A DNA stretch of 64,000 bases from contig NC_026657.2 of NCBI RefSeq assembly GCF_000004075.3, positions 33,466,732 to 33,530,731 on the forward strand, written 5' to 3'. Positions within the stretch are counted from its first letter, which is position 1. Every line of letters begins with the position of its first letter. This document shows positions 45,847-62,157 of the stretch, piece after piece. This DNA is from Cucumis sativus (lineage: Eukaryota > Streptophyta > Magnoliopsida > Cucurbitales > Cucurbitaceae). Below the pieces are notes generated by a model. That model searched no databases. It saw nothing but the letters and a program-made list of their open reading frames with translations, and was not told where the DNA came from. The position numbers were made by a program, and so were the translations under genes.

Positions 45847-48800
45847 ATGGGAAGGCCTCAAAGAAAGAGCGGAGGCGGAGCCACCGGCGGAAACGATCAA
45901 CTTCACGCCGCAGCCAGAAACGGCGACTTGAGTTCCGTCATTTCTATTTTGGCATCTAACCCTTCGTCTGTCAATTCCAGAGATAAGCACTCCCGGACTC
46001 CGTATCCTTATGTTTCATCCTATTAATTGTTTTTTGCAGATAATTTTTTTTAAAATAATTTTGTTCGGATCATCATCCCTTCGTTCTGCTTTACTTAAAT
46101 ACAGGGGTTGCTTTCAGTTATAGGTTTGCTTGACTCAGTTTGAGTTTAATTAAATTGAAGTTGCTTAGGTTAGATTGGTTTAAGTAGCTTCTTAGTGGTT
46201 GTTTCTAGGTTAAATCAACCGTACAAATCCAAGTAAATTAATTTCTAAAATTTATCTTTATATGAGGATATTTTATTATCCACCCAAGTACTCGTTTTTA
46301 GGTCTTGTATCCTTCAATAATTTTTGGAAATTAATACGGTTTGTTCTGTTTTTTGTTTTTTTGGATTATAAATTTTAGGGTAAGTTAATCGAAAAATCTA
46401 AATCAATCTAATGCAGTAATGCTGTATGGTGATTAGTGATTGAATTGAGTTTTGTCATAACCAGAGTCATTTGATGAGTGAGTTTGAGTATATTCACTGA
46501 ATCCAAAAGACATCTATATATGTGTGTGTGTGTGTATAAGTAAAGTTCCACTATTATTATCCATGAAGGAGGAGAAACCAATATGTAAATGTAATCTCTC
46601 GATTAAAAAAATTTCCTTGAAATGTTTTTTTCAAGCCTGACACTGGCTTAATGAGAAGAGTCCAATAACTTTAGTTTGTCTCTTGATGAGTGATTTTCAA
46701 GCTTTCATTGTGAGAATTCGGGTGGATTCTTGCCTCACGGCTATTATGAAATCTATGCTTCGTGAATTAATAGGGAGAGTAGATAATATCTAAACTGTCA
46801 AGAGATGGGTAACAGGGCATACAGAACATTCTGAAAGAAATTTGGTAACTGACTGTCTTTGAATTTTGCTGTTGCTCTACAAAAACTGTATCTCTTCATT
46901 CATTATTCCCTCTACTGTTGATAGTCTAGCTCGTCACTTCATTATATCACAATAGGGAGGGGATGCACTGGTTCTCCTATTATTTGATAGTTTATCCTGA
47001 AAAAGCATGTTAAGACATTATTTCTAAAAATTAAAAAACTTGGAATTGTATTCCTGCTTGCAACTAATGAACAGAAATCTTGGAATTAATGCTGAATGAC
47101 TCAAACACGAACACAGCTAGTCGGGACACCTTTTATTGACTAATTGCTAACACTAAATGAATGAAGGAAAATTTTCCTCAATTTACCTGCTGCTGCCATT
47201 GGATAGGAAGACGTTGTTTTGTAACTTAAAACTAGTTCTTTGGGAAAATTTCATTTCTTACCTTGTATAGCTTAGGGAGTTAATTTTAACATTTCAACTT
47301 TTAGTTTCATCAAATTAAACTCTATACTAAAAGAGGTCAACTATTGCCCTCAATGAGTTCTTAACATGTTTTATCTTACTAAAAGTGTTATTTGGGATGT
47401 TTGGGGGAAAAAATCCCAATTCTACCGCAGGAAAAATAGAAAATAATGGAGAAATTAAAAGAAAACAACAAACTAAGGAACACAAGAACTTATGTGGAGA
47501 ACTTCAAACCAAAGAAAAACTAGAGTCTACTAGGAAAAAACTTCACTGTTTGAAAAATTGTTACAATTACATTAAATCTCTCCCCCATCCCAATTACAAG
47601 AACACTCACTCAAAACTCTTGTATCATTCACCCCTTTTTCTCCACTCTCAAACTATAGAGTACAAAAAGGGAATTGAACTAGAGTTAGCACACTCATGCT
47701 TAAGCTAGAAACCCAAGTTGTAGGCTGACTTTATTTTATAACGTTTGGAGTCCATCACATTCTTGAACCTTTGCAATGTGGTACAACATATTCTTCTAGT
47801 ATTTTACTCAAAAATCTACATGTACTCTGTTTTTGTGGGTACAAGGTAAACCAATCCTGTTTAGATGCTTTTCAGCCAGGTTTGAATTTCATTGTAGATT
47901 CTGGGAGCTGTTTTACCTTCTTGATTTTGTGGCTTGGTTCTGGCAATTTCATGGTTGAGTTTGAGCATTTTTGTACTTTGAAATCGAATGATTTGGTAGT
48001 TCAATTTTATGGGTGTGTGGTATGGTTGATTCGTGTGCAATTTTCAATTATTGTTTTAAAAAAGTATTTCACTTACTCAAGTTGAAGGTTTGACCGGATG
48101 AAATTGAAAGTTCAATGTTAAAATTGTAAGGAGTAAAAATGATATATTCTCATTTTTTCCCAAGAAACCCTGCTTGTAGAGTTTCTGCTAGAGCAGAGTT
48201 CCCTGGCTTATTAATGCTGATTGTATTTAAATGGTGTATTCAAATTCTTGAAAGTCTTCTTTACCTTATGTTTAAATTTTATCACAATGCATGATGCTTG
48301 ACAGGTTATTAAGTTTCTCTTATCTTTTCAATTTCATGATTTCTGCTGGCTTGACTGAGCAAGCACTTACTTCTAGCATCCCAGCCCTCCGACTGTGTTT
48401 CCTTCACTTTGAATTATAGACTGCATTTGGCAGCATGGTCTGGACAAGCAGAGGTTATAAATTATCTATGCAAGAACAAGGCCGATGTTGGAGCCGCTGC
48501 CATGGATGATATGGCTGCTATACATTTTGCATCTCAGAAAGGACATTTAGAAGTAGTTCGTACTTTGATCTCATGTGGCGGATCGTTAAAAGCTTCTACT
48601 AGAAAGGGTATGACCCCACTGCACTATGCTGTGCAAGGTTCGTATTTGGAGCTTGTTAAGTACTTAGCAAAGAAAGGTGCAAATTTGAGTGCTAGAACAA
48701 AGGCAGGTGAAACCCCTCTTGATTTGGCTAGTAATGAAGAAATCCGCTTGTTCTTGGAAGAATACGAAAAATCATCTAAGAAAGAAGAGCCAAAAGATAA

Positions 48801-49074
48801 AGGGAAAGCCGGGAAAACTCATTCACAGCCAACAGTATCAGGAGAAGATGAGGCACCCTCTCCGAAGGCAAATGAGACTGAAAATGAAGAAGATCCAGGA
48901 GTTGAGCAGTCAAAGAAGCAAAGTGATGAAGAAGACCAAGGGGACGAGCAATCGAAGAGGAAGAGTGATGGGACTATTGGTGAGGAAGCCCTGTCAAAAC
49001 CGAAGAAGGCGAAAGTCGCCCTTGGCCATCTTCTAACATCGGATGACACACAGGAAGACGACGAAAACTCATAA
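45847..49074 (+). CDS. Ankyrin-repeat protein with acidic tail (2 exons)
   Basis: Exons 45847-46001 and 48420-49074; 269 residues. The single 2.4-kb intron falls inside an ankyrin TPLH motif, which is restored exactly by splicing (ACTCC|ACTGCAT). About four ankyrin repeats are visible: QLHAAARNGDLSSVISIL, then TPLHLAAWSGQAEVINYL, AAIHFASQKGHLEVVRTLI, TPLHYAVQGSYLELVKYLA, and a partial one beginning TPLDLASNEEI. The C-terminal 90 residues are rich in Lys, Glu and Ser, with repeated (E/D)QSK(K/R) motifs and a KPKKAKVA stretch that could be a nuclear localisation signal. It is probably a protein-interaction adaptor; no specific function can be inferred. The ATG at 45847 is preceded by a short leader. 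Confidence 0.88.
46516..46540. repeat. (TG)n/(TA)n microsatellite in ankyrin gene intron
   Basis: TATATATGTGTGTGTGTGTG followed by TATA, within the single intron. Confidence 0.85.
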
Positions 49075-50616
49075 AAATGGCATGGAGTGTTGTTGTGTGT
49101 AACCAACATCATTGTAATAACATTAACACACCTTAATCCTTACAGCCCCTTCTCCATATGTTTACTATCAACTCCAGGATTTTACCTGTGTCTAATCATC
49201 ACATCAAAGGTTTCATAGATGTTATCTCTCACTAACATTATTTCTTTTCTTAAATCTAGTCCATTAGATTGTTACCGAAGGTTTGAATTTGAGCAATAAA
49301 TGGCTAATAAACTAATCTTAATTCGAGAGATTTTAACGTACAATTGCATATATGTAGACGTCAGTTTCTTCTTAGTGACATTGAATCCTGAAATGGAATG
49401 GAAATAAGATAACAATTTTGATTGAGGTAGAAGATTAAGCGATATAAACATTATTTGTTTCCCTTAACTTTTTAAAAGGATTTTAACCATTCAAAAAATT
49501 ACTTTCAAATAATATGCATCTAGATAATCTCAAACTAATCTCAAACAAAGAAGACATATAATCATTGTAATCAAATTTAACGATTGAATTAATTAAACAA
49601 AAAGAAATGAATAAAATCAAGGATTGTAATGAAATTGATAAATGGGATAAACAAAATAGCAAAAATGCCGGCCAAGGGCTGCAATGATCATAGAGATGAA
49701 AGGCCAAGAAGAAACAAGAATGGTTGAACAAATTGACAAAAACAAACTATTTTGCACATTAGGAGATTAACGCCGGCTATCCTTTTTCATTCTTTGAAAA
49801 TGACAAACCAAACAGCATCAAAATATATGTTATATTGCTTCTCTGCTCTAATCCAAAACTTACGTATAATAATATTCAACTTTTCCAACAAACATAAAAA
49901 CACATCAATTTTTTTTTTTTAAAAAAGAAGCATACAACTAGCTAGTTGGTACAATCGACCACAAGGGGTCGAAACAACTTATAGAACGATGTTTCGTACG
50001 GAGATTTGGATTAAGTGGATGGTTCTTATAAACCAAGGAGTTGATGCAAATAACGGTGTGAGAAATGAGTGAGTTTATCCCCTTGCGAACACCCCTAACT
50101 ATCACACATAAACCGTATTTGTGTTGTATATAATTATGTTTAGTTATTTGTAAATTGAATTTATTTTAAAGACGAGAAGAACTATTGTTACTACAAACGA
50201 GAACTCGAACTCTTAATTGTTGCACTAATTAAAGTATTTTTTTTAATTCAACCATGTAAGTTGGAGAATTCAAATCTATAACATTTTAGTAGATAATACA
50301 TGTTTTAACTAGTTGAATTATGTTCATATTGACATCTAAGCTGCCATTAATGCATATAGATTTTTATAAACTTCGAAAATTTAAGATTGTAACATTTGTT
50401 GGGTAACTCAAATACCGCTATCAATACATAAATCCAAATTCAATGTTATTGATGATGCCATCCAACAAAAGGTTTAAGGGAAAAAGCCAACTTAAAGGCA
50501 TCAACATTGAAGCAAAGTTAGAAAGTATATATATCATATAAGTAGATGAGCATTATTTAGTTTATGCTAAGGCAAAGAAACTAAAGAGTTCGTGACATCT
50601 ATCTAACACAATAATA
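49075..50616. other. Intergenic AT-rich region
   Basis: No supported gene. Ordinary AT-rich flanking sequence; the open frame on the minus strand at 49483-49731 lacks any recognisable domain. A TATATATA at 50526-50533, about 85 bp before the next ATG, is the likely TATA box of carboxypeptidase B. Confidence 0.6.
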
Positions 50617-54075
<3,459 letters not shown>

Positions 54076-55087
54076 TTAGTAATTCATACACACATTATTA
54101 TCATTAATTTGTGTGTGCTTTCATTTTTCAATAACTAAGCATATAAATGATAATGCTCCAACTTTTCCCACCTACCGTTATGGACATTTTATTTAATGTA
54201 CCTCTTCTAACTCATATATCAACAAAATATATACATAATGGATTTTTCTTTCCCTTTTCTTCTCTACCATATTTGTATATAATAAACTATTCTATAAAGG
54301 TTAAAGATGTGTAAATGGTTATGGTTCAATTGATTTAATCAAACTAATTATAGTATGGACTTCTTAAGAAGTTGAATAGAAGTAAATTGAATGTTATGGA
54401 GGCATAGGCAGGCGTGGCCACACAAATGAGTGTTACAAATTCATGTGCGGCAATTGAATTAGTTGAATGAAAAAGTTAAGCGAATAAAAACTACGAGAGA
54501 AACGTCTTTGCCACTGACCGTCTCAACCCAAGCAAATCAACACACACAAGCACCCCTAAACCCGTTTCTCCGGAATGCGTGGGGTTTATGCGGAGCGCAA
54601 CGGTCTGGGTCTGGGTCTGGGTCTGTCTTCTCTTCTTCTTCCTCTTCGTCTTTGCCGTTTCATTGCTCTCTTTCTCTATATCTTACTTTTCTTTTCTCAA
54701 CTTTCTCAACCTTAACCAATTTCTCCCTCTGAATGCTCTTTTCCATCTCAAATTTGCCCATGAAGTCTGTTTTGCAATTCTGGTCTAGGACTTTCCTTCA
54801 TTCCTTCTTCAGGTTTTTTTTCCTTTTAATTTTTTATTTTATTTTTTTTTTTTTGTTGCATCTATCTTTGTTCATAAAAGTTGAGGGATAGTTAATCAAA
54901 CGTCTTCCGTTTAGATTGGAATGGATTTTTAAGAAACCCCACCACTTTTGGATGAACGTTTTTGTCTCATTTCTTATTTCAATGGGCTCATTGTTCAGCT
55001 GAACTGACTTAGGCTTTCCTTAGCCTTGCAGTCAATCAGAGTAGGCTGAGAGTTGCAACATTGATACGACCTTTGCAAAAGAATGCA
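54076..55087. other. 3' flank of carboxypeptidase B and leader of the AP endonuclease gene
   Basis: A poly(A)-signal-like AATAAA lies at about 54281. From about 54540 the sequence becomes C/T-rich and includes a GGTCTG hexamer repeat (54602-54625). A donor-like CTTCAG|GTTTTT at 54812 and an acceptor CCTTGCAG near 55030 suggest a leader intron. ATGs upstream of it (54573 region, 54733, 54760) do not join the main frame, so I place the start at 55088. Confidence 0.45.
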
Positions 55088-58000
55088 ATGTCGTCGAGGT
55101 TGAATCAATCCTCTGTACCTTTATTCACAAAGAATTCAGAGCCTAGCAGGGCGGGGAGAGGTATAAGTGTGCGAAGGAATTTCAATGAGACTGTTGTCCA
55201 GGTTGTGAGATGGTTCTTGTTTGAGTATATTTCACTTACCTATTATGCGGCGGCTCTTGGTTATTCTGATTCATGGATTTGACATGTAGGAACATGATTG
55301 TAAAGTGGACATTCAAAGTTTTAAGGATGACCCGTCGAAAATTGAGGCTATGACGGTCCAAAAACTGAGAATGACATTAAGGTGCTGGGAGCTTTATCTT
55401 TGAAATAACGTGTTTTGATGCGCCCTGTTGAAACTTCTTCATTTTGAATATTGGCTTGGAGTTTGTGTGCTGCAGCTGCCATTTCAAAGCACAAGCGCAT
55501 CCAGTTCTGGATTCAGTTTGTAACCGTCTAATAGAATTGTAGCTAACTTTCTTATTTATCATTTATGTTCACATTTTTCAGAAGCTTGGGTCTTCTAGCC
55601 AAAGGGCTTAAGCGTGATCTTGTAACTGCACTGCAAAGCTTTGTGGAGAATGAAACAGTTGGTATGCATTATTTGTCTTCGAAGGTTGCATTTTTGTACT
55701 TCCAAATTTTAAGTGCACTACTACTTGACGTGACCAGTGTTCTACACCATTGAAGATATGTGAAATATCCCCACTTTTAGTGCTGACTATGATAAATATA
55801 GTTAATTTTGAAGTTGAATTTCATATGAAGTAATATCAGTTTATAGTCTTTGTTCTCAAGCTATAGATCAAGTGATTAACAATCCTCGATTTCTATTGAA
55901 TTGTAGAATGAGTGAGGAGACTGAGCATATATCTGATGTAGGTGGTTTTATTGATGCAGTAGAAAATCATAGAACACAACAGACAGAGAGAAATTCTAAT
56001 GTATCAGCTTCTGATGGTGACACTGTGAAAGCTGAAACAAAAATCCTAACACCAAAGGAGAGGCAGTCAGCTGAATCTAACAAGGTTTCAAGTGGTGCAA
56101 TAGGTAATGCTATCTATCCTTTGAACTCTCTTTCTTATCTTTAGCATTATTTTTCCCTTTATATACCTCAATACATGCACTTGAGTACTTTGTTTGTTTA
56201 CTGGTACGGTACACTGACAAAAAGAAATTCTTGCGTAAATGATTTCATTGTAGGCAGTAACCCATCTAGCAGAAAGAGAAAAGATTCCTCAGACGTTGTT
56301 TCCAGCATTGTGAAGCAAGAGGATGGAGTAGAGGGGATGCAAAATGAACCATGGGTTGTTCTTGCTCATAAGAAGCCTCAAAAAGGTTGGATCCCGTATA
56401 ACCCAAGAATCATGAGGCCTAAACCTCTTTCCAAGGATACAAAATCTGTGAAAATTTTATCTTGGAATGTCAATGGGTTAAGAGCCTTACTTAAGGGGTC
56501 TTCAGCAGTGGAACTTGCTGAAAGGGAAGATTTTGACGTATTGTGCTTACAAGAGACCAAATTGCAGGCAAGTCGATTAATTCCTATTTCACTTCTACAT
56601 TTAGTAAATTCTATTATATACACTGGCGAAGTTTCAGGACTTTTGTTTTTAGATTGAATCATTTGTCAACATAAAATGATTTTCCTTTATCATTGAATTG
56701 TAAGGAACTCAGAGTTTTGCAACAAGGGGTGAAATCATGTAATATTCATTTTTTATCTTTTTTTTTTTGGGAGATCGTAATGAACTCTGAGTTTTGTGCA
56801 AGGGGAGAGGGGTGGTGATGTCTTTGGATGATATATGGGAGGGATGAGGTTTAATGCTTCTTTATGGAAGTTGGTTTGCTGATTTTTTTGTAATTATCAG
56901 CTTAGTGTTATTCTTTTGGATTGGAGTCCATTCTTGTTTGTAGTTAGTAGGGACTTGTTTTTTGTAGGCCCATTTCTTTCATTTTTTCAATGAAAGATAG
57001 GTTTCTTACCATAGAAAAAGGAAAGGAAAAAAAATAGTAACTTCTGGTTTGGCGGACTTTGCTTTTGGAGAGCAAGGGTGAAAATTTGAAGTATTCAATT
57101 GTTTATTCTAGCAATCTTCACTCGTCAGTATCCACATGCCATATCATGAAAAAAAAAATGTTAATTTTTCTTCCTTACAAACTGGACTTGAGTTATAATG
57201 TCAATTTCGCCTACAGGAAAAGGACATATTAAATATTACAAAATCTCTTGTGGATGGATATCATTATACCTACTGGACGTGCAGCGTTTCTAAACTTGGC
57301 TATTCTGGAACTGCAATCATATCCCGGGTATGATTCTCCTTTTCTCATATATGAACAACAATATTTAGACAAGAAAGAATAGCAAATAAACTTGTTATCT
57401 TGATCATCTAAAATGCATATATAATGATTAATGAATCACGATCAAGTCCTGGATCCTATTTGTGGTGACCAATTTATGGTATTGATATTCAACTTATAAT
57501 TTGATTCTGAAAGTTAGTTAGACAAAACCTAAGAAGTGAAGACCATATTCTTGGAAGATTTGGCAGTATTGACTATTGAGAGAGGAAGAAGGGGTTCAAT
57601 TGGATGAAATTTGAAGTGTAGGGTAAAATTTGATACACATTAGTACCTTTCCAAGTTCAGAGTTAAAATTGATCTTTTCCCATTATTTTTTTGTCATTCT
57701 TTTGCATATGCTTTATCTTGATATGCTTTCTGAAACTTGGAAATGAAGTCTATATATTATCAAATTAGACAAAATGATCACCTACTGGATGTCTAATGAG
57801 TAAGTTGTTATAAATTTTGATTCGACTAGTGTGGTTGGTCTGATGAGATAGGCGAATTGTAAAGTAAAATGCTTTTGAAGCAGTTCGTGGTAGCTATCTT
57901 CTTAAGCTACTCAAAAACTTATGATTTTCTTGATTCTATAGGTTGTAGAGCCAGACAAAAGTGTTGTAGAGTCAGGCGATAGTTTTGTAGGTTATTGGTT

Positions 58001-59958
58001 AAGGTCTGAGTAAGTTGTTTCAGCTGATTTATGAACAAATGATATATTTTTTTTGTAACTTTTCTTTTGACGCTGCTCTTTGCTTCATCATTATAACTTA
58101 AATCTTACAAGTTTTTTATCTCAGTGCCAAAAGATACTACCACCTGCAGACACGTTTAGCTACCGCCATTTATTTTTAAAAATGTTTTCTTGACGGGTGC
58201 TTATAATCTGGTGAATAAACTTCTATTACAGATAAAGCCAATTTCAGTTAGATATGGTTTAGGCATATCAGAACATGATGGTGAAGGTCGGGTTGTGATG
58301 GTGGAGTTCGATTCTTTTTTTCTATTGAATGTTTATGTTCCTAATTCTGGAGATGGATTAAAGAGACTGGTATGACTTCCCAACTGTGGTTCTTTATTAT
58401 AGTTTGGTTTATTGCATAGTAACATGAATTCTTGATATCATGGTTATAGATTCTAATTTGAAGCTTCTTGTTGCCTTGCTATCTCTGTTTTCACAAGTCA
58501 TACAGGATTACCCAGTGGGATCCATCTCTCAGTAACTATATTAAGGTATGCCTTTTTATCTTTTCAGTTTACTTCTTTATCATTCCCAATTTTCCGTAGT
58601 TAGGGTGAGTTTGACACGATTTTTTAATGGTGAAATTTGAAAAAGGACTTTAGCCCTTCAAAATTTTCAGTGTTTGGATGATAACTATGAGTGATCTTGA
58701 AAACTATAAAAATGTTTGTGGGAGAGACACTTAACTAGTGTTTCCTCTAAAAGTGATTTTTAAACAACACTGGATGTTCCCAAAGTCTTAGTGTGATTGT
58801 GGGAGTGGTCAATAGGTGCTTTCAGAATAAGTACTTTTAGCGAACACATTTTAATCATAGGCACTTTATTATAATTATTGAATAACAAACCAGTTTGATG
58901 TTTGGCCCTTGTCAAACACTTTGAAATGTGCATTTTTACAAAGCACTTTAAGGTGATTTTGATTTTTGCCAAACATTATTTTTGTATTATTCTCCAATTT
59001 AGCGATTTTGATTGGGGGTGTAAAACATTGTTTAGTGCCAAAAAACAAAGCAATCAATTGTTTGCTGTTTCAGTGTATGTATTAACATTTATTGTTAACA
59101 ACTTGTATAGGAGTTGGAAAAGTCGAAGCCCGTGATTTTGACTGGTGATCTAAATTGTGCACATCAGGAGATAGACCTCTATAATCCTGCGGTAAGCCAT
59201 CAAATTTAGCTCTCTGAGTTTCTCTCCGCTATTATATCTGAATCCTATAAAATGTAACTAAAATGCAAATTTCGTAAAGGCAACATGGCTTCATGCAAGC
59301 TCATTTAAAGCATTTGTTGCTTGTACCATTGGCTTTTGTTACCTTTCTTTATTTGTTGAACTTGTGTGCTTGGATTGAAAAGGGAAACCGAAAAAGTGCT
59401 GGTTTCACCAACGAAGAAAGGCAATCATTTGAGACCAACTTTCTGCAAAAGGGGTTTGTTGATACTTTTAGACAAAAGCATCCTGATGTTGTTGGCTATA
59501 CATATTGGGGTTATCGTCATGGTGGACGCAAAACAAACAAAGGTAACCAAAACTGCTTCTGTTTTTAATTCTCATGTCTTTTTTTCTCATTTGCTTTACT
59601 CTGTTAAAACTCAGCCAGCCCATCTGAAACAAGTGTGATCATCCTATGGGATTCCTCAACTATGAGTAAATTTGGAGAACTTTCCAGTCTAGCACACTTA
59701 ACTGAACCATTTTCTCTTGACATTTTTGCAACTGGAATTTTATCCTTTTCTATTATCAATTTTGAGCTATTTTTTGTGGGGCATTTTGTTTACGGTCATC
59801 AGTATGATAGTAGAACCAAAGTTTGGCGTAAACTTGAGCTCTCTTCATAATTAGGCTTGGACGGCCAATTAGAGATGTTTCTGTAATCCATTGGGGGTAG
59901 ATGTCTCGATTTCATAATCTCGTTTTATCAATGAAATGAATCTGTTATGCATGTATAC

Positions 59959-59993
<35 letters not shown>

Positions 59994-60157
59994 GAGAAGA
60001 AAAAGATAGTAAAGAGAAAGGTTTTTGTGAAACAGGATGGCGGTTGGACTATTTTCTTGTATCAGAGAGGGTGGCAGAGAAGGTACATGACTCTTACATA
60101 CTCCCCGATGTGGGAGGTAGTGATCACTGTCCCATTGGCCTTGTTCTCAAGCTTTAG
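55088..60157 (+). CDS. ARP: Apurinic/apyrimidinic endonuclease, ARP-like (ExoIII family, SAP domain; 11 coding exons)
   Basis: Base-excision-repair enzyme that cuts DNA 5' of abasic sites. Exons: 55088-55201, 55290-55381, 55582-55661, 55960-56103, 56254-56567, 57217-57327, 58232-58369, 58498-58545, 59111-59191, 59383-59542, 60036-60157; 467 residues. The Arg/Ser-rich N-terminus without acidic residues in its first 18 positions looks like an organelle transit peptide. A SAP DNA-binding motif spans about residues 53-92 ([20 protein letters not shown]). The ExoIII core runs from [11 protein letters not shown] (about 213) with the metal-binding Glu in LQETKLQ (Glu244), Asp360 and Asn362 in [15 protein letters not shown], and Asp457/His458 in GSDHCPI. 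All expected catalytic residues are present. Domain order matches Arabidopsis ARP, which is chloroplast-targeted. The intron after exon 5 (56568-57216) has a consensus GC donor (GCAG|GCAAGT). Start inferred. Confidence 0.92.
56920..57035 (+). mobile_element. Possible LINE 3' tail in AP endonuclease intron
   Basis: CTTTCATTTTTTCAATGAAAG followed by a TTTCTTA-containing A-rich end (AAAAAGGAAAGGAAAAAAAA) has the look of a plant LINE 3' end with a poly(A)-like tail. Related TCAATGAAA tails occur elsewhere in the window. Confidence 0.35.
58609..58974. mobile_element. Possible MITE in AP endonuclease intron
   Basis: The left end GTTTGACACGATTTTT and the inverse complement of the right end, GTTTGGCAAAAATC, are imperfect inverted repeats around a 366-bp non-coding segment. 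Inside are AGTGTTTGGATGA and further inverted TTTGGC/GCCAAA motifs. I see no clear target-site duplication, so the class (hAT-like?) is a guess. Confidence 0.35.
59950..59994. repeat. (ACAT)n(AT)n microsatellite
   Basis: About five ACAT units followed by about eleven AT units, within the last intron of the AP endonuclease gene, 40 bp before the final exon. Confidence 0.9.
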
Positions 60158-62157
60158 CCTTTAGCCTTGCTTCTCCAAAAGAAAGAAAAAAGGAAAACCC
60201 TCCCACTTTATGAACCAAGGGGCTCATTTGGCAATCAATATATAGACCTTTTTGTTTCTCCCTCTCTCTCCTTTTGGTTTTCAACAATATATAGATTCAT
60301 ACGTGCATGATCCATTGCAACTTTAGTATACCATGAAAACATGTGTAATTCAAATTTTTTAATATACCACCAACATCTTGAGATGATTTGAAAATTGAAT
60401 AGGTTTTTGAGAGCAAAGAGAAGATAGAGAACAAAAATAAAGAAGAGAAAAAGGGCTCATTATAGGTAGTAGAATGAGTTATAAAATGTTTCGAGTTCTA
60501 CAACTTTTAAATTTTAATTATTGTATTTAAAGAATGTCGTAGTAAAAACTTTTTACATTCTAACATTTTATTTTATCATATATGTTTAATATTGTTAATT
60601 AAATTATTAGTTAACTATGTTTAATCAAATTGTTGATGGTTGATAAAAGGATATATGTGGTTAGATTTTTCTAAAACTACCACTACAAATATTTAATTTA
60701 AACCACTATGGTCCATAAACTTAAACAATACTTAACCCACACCCATACTTGCAAGTAACAATTGAATACTTAGTTAAGTTAAAAACAATATTAAGTTTTT
60801 CTAAAGACTAATTCTTTTTTAAATTATTTTATTTTTAAGTTTCTTTGAAAATCTATCATATTTTCTTTCAATATTTTACTGTGTGTAACCATATTTACAA
60901 ACAAAAGAATTGAATTCTTAATTAAATTTTAGAAATATAAATATTTTTTAATAATTATTTATTTTAGTTTTCAAATTTTGGCTTCAATTATAAAAAATCT
61001 AATCTATACTTGGAAAATGAAATTTCGTCTATCTTTTGTTTTTGAAAATTCTAAAAATTAAGCCTATATACCATATTAGCTTTTATTCATATTTTAAAAA
61101 ACAAAGTTAAATTTGAAAACTATAAAAATAGTTTTTAAAAACACATTTTTGTATTTGAAACTTGAATAACAACTCTTCTCCTAAGATTGATACTGAGAAA
61201 GTGAAAAAAATATTTAATTTTTAAAAACTAAAAATTTAAAATCAAACAATTATCAAATTTTTCTTCGATACAAAAACTCATAAAAAGTAATGTTTTAAAC
61301 CCAACCTAAAATTCTATATCCATGCCCACCAAATCTCTAATTGAACTTTAAAAAGTGTTTACAAGTGTATGGATTATTTTGATCTTTCCATGTATAGTCT
61401 TAGAAAATCTATGAATTAGTATGACATACAATTTTAAAACAAATAATCTTTCTCTTTTTTAAATGAAATTAAATGTGCTTTTCAATATATATTACAAGAC
61501 ACATTTTCACATAATACTGATAGAAGTTTAAAAGGCACACATATATAAGTTTTCAAGGACTAAACTAATAATTTAACCGTAGCCAGTTATGATCGTACCA
61601 ACAATCATATTTTTATACCAACCAACCTTTTTTGTACCATCATAATATAGTTTATTCAGATTGATTGAAGGGCTTTACTTGTAAAGGCAAGACATTCAAC
61701 CAACAAACCTTATATGTACCTAAACGATTGGCTTCAAAACCCATCAAACACTTATTTATTTATTATTTTCTAAAGAATCCAAAAACAGACAGTCACCATC
61801 AGAACCCAACAATGGACCAAATTTGAACAATAACGTGACACATGAATCCATTTTCAGTTACTAAACTTCCAGCTGAACAAGCCATGAAACTTCTAAAAAA
61901 GAAACCAACATGGCAAGTAAAAATTTACAGGGAAAGCTTTTTCTAACAACATAAAAAATATGCCACAATATTGCTCATTTAGACTGTACTGTACAAAGGA
62001 ATCGGGGGGAATGAACATATATATATATTTCTATACTCACCGAAACTCAAGCCGTGCGCAAAGAAAAGCAAACGACACGTAGTTTGCCTGTTTTTGTATA
62101 TTATATGATTTCTACCTGAAAGGTAACAAAGAATATAAGGAATGATAATATATAGAC
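60158..62157. other. Intergenic AT-rich region between convergent genes
   Basis: 3' flanks of the AP endonuclease (+) and the unknown protein (-). No gene, repeat array or recognisable mobile element found. Confidence 0.65.

Noticed and set aside
47385-48085. Two open frames inside the ankyrin gene intron as possible exons
   Set aside because: Neither extends an ankyrin repeat, and direct splicing 46001 to 48420 restores a perfect TPLHLAA motif.
54579-54788. Hydrophobic 69-codon frame as start of the AP endonuclease
   Set aside because: It ends in a stop at 54786-54788 before any donor that joins the main frame; the ATG at 55088 gives a plausible transit peptide.
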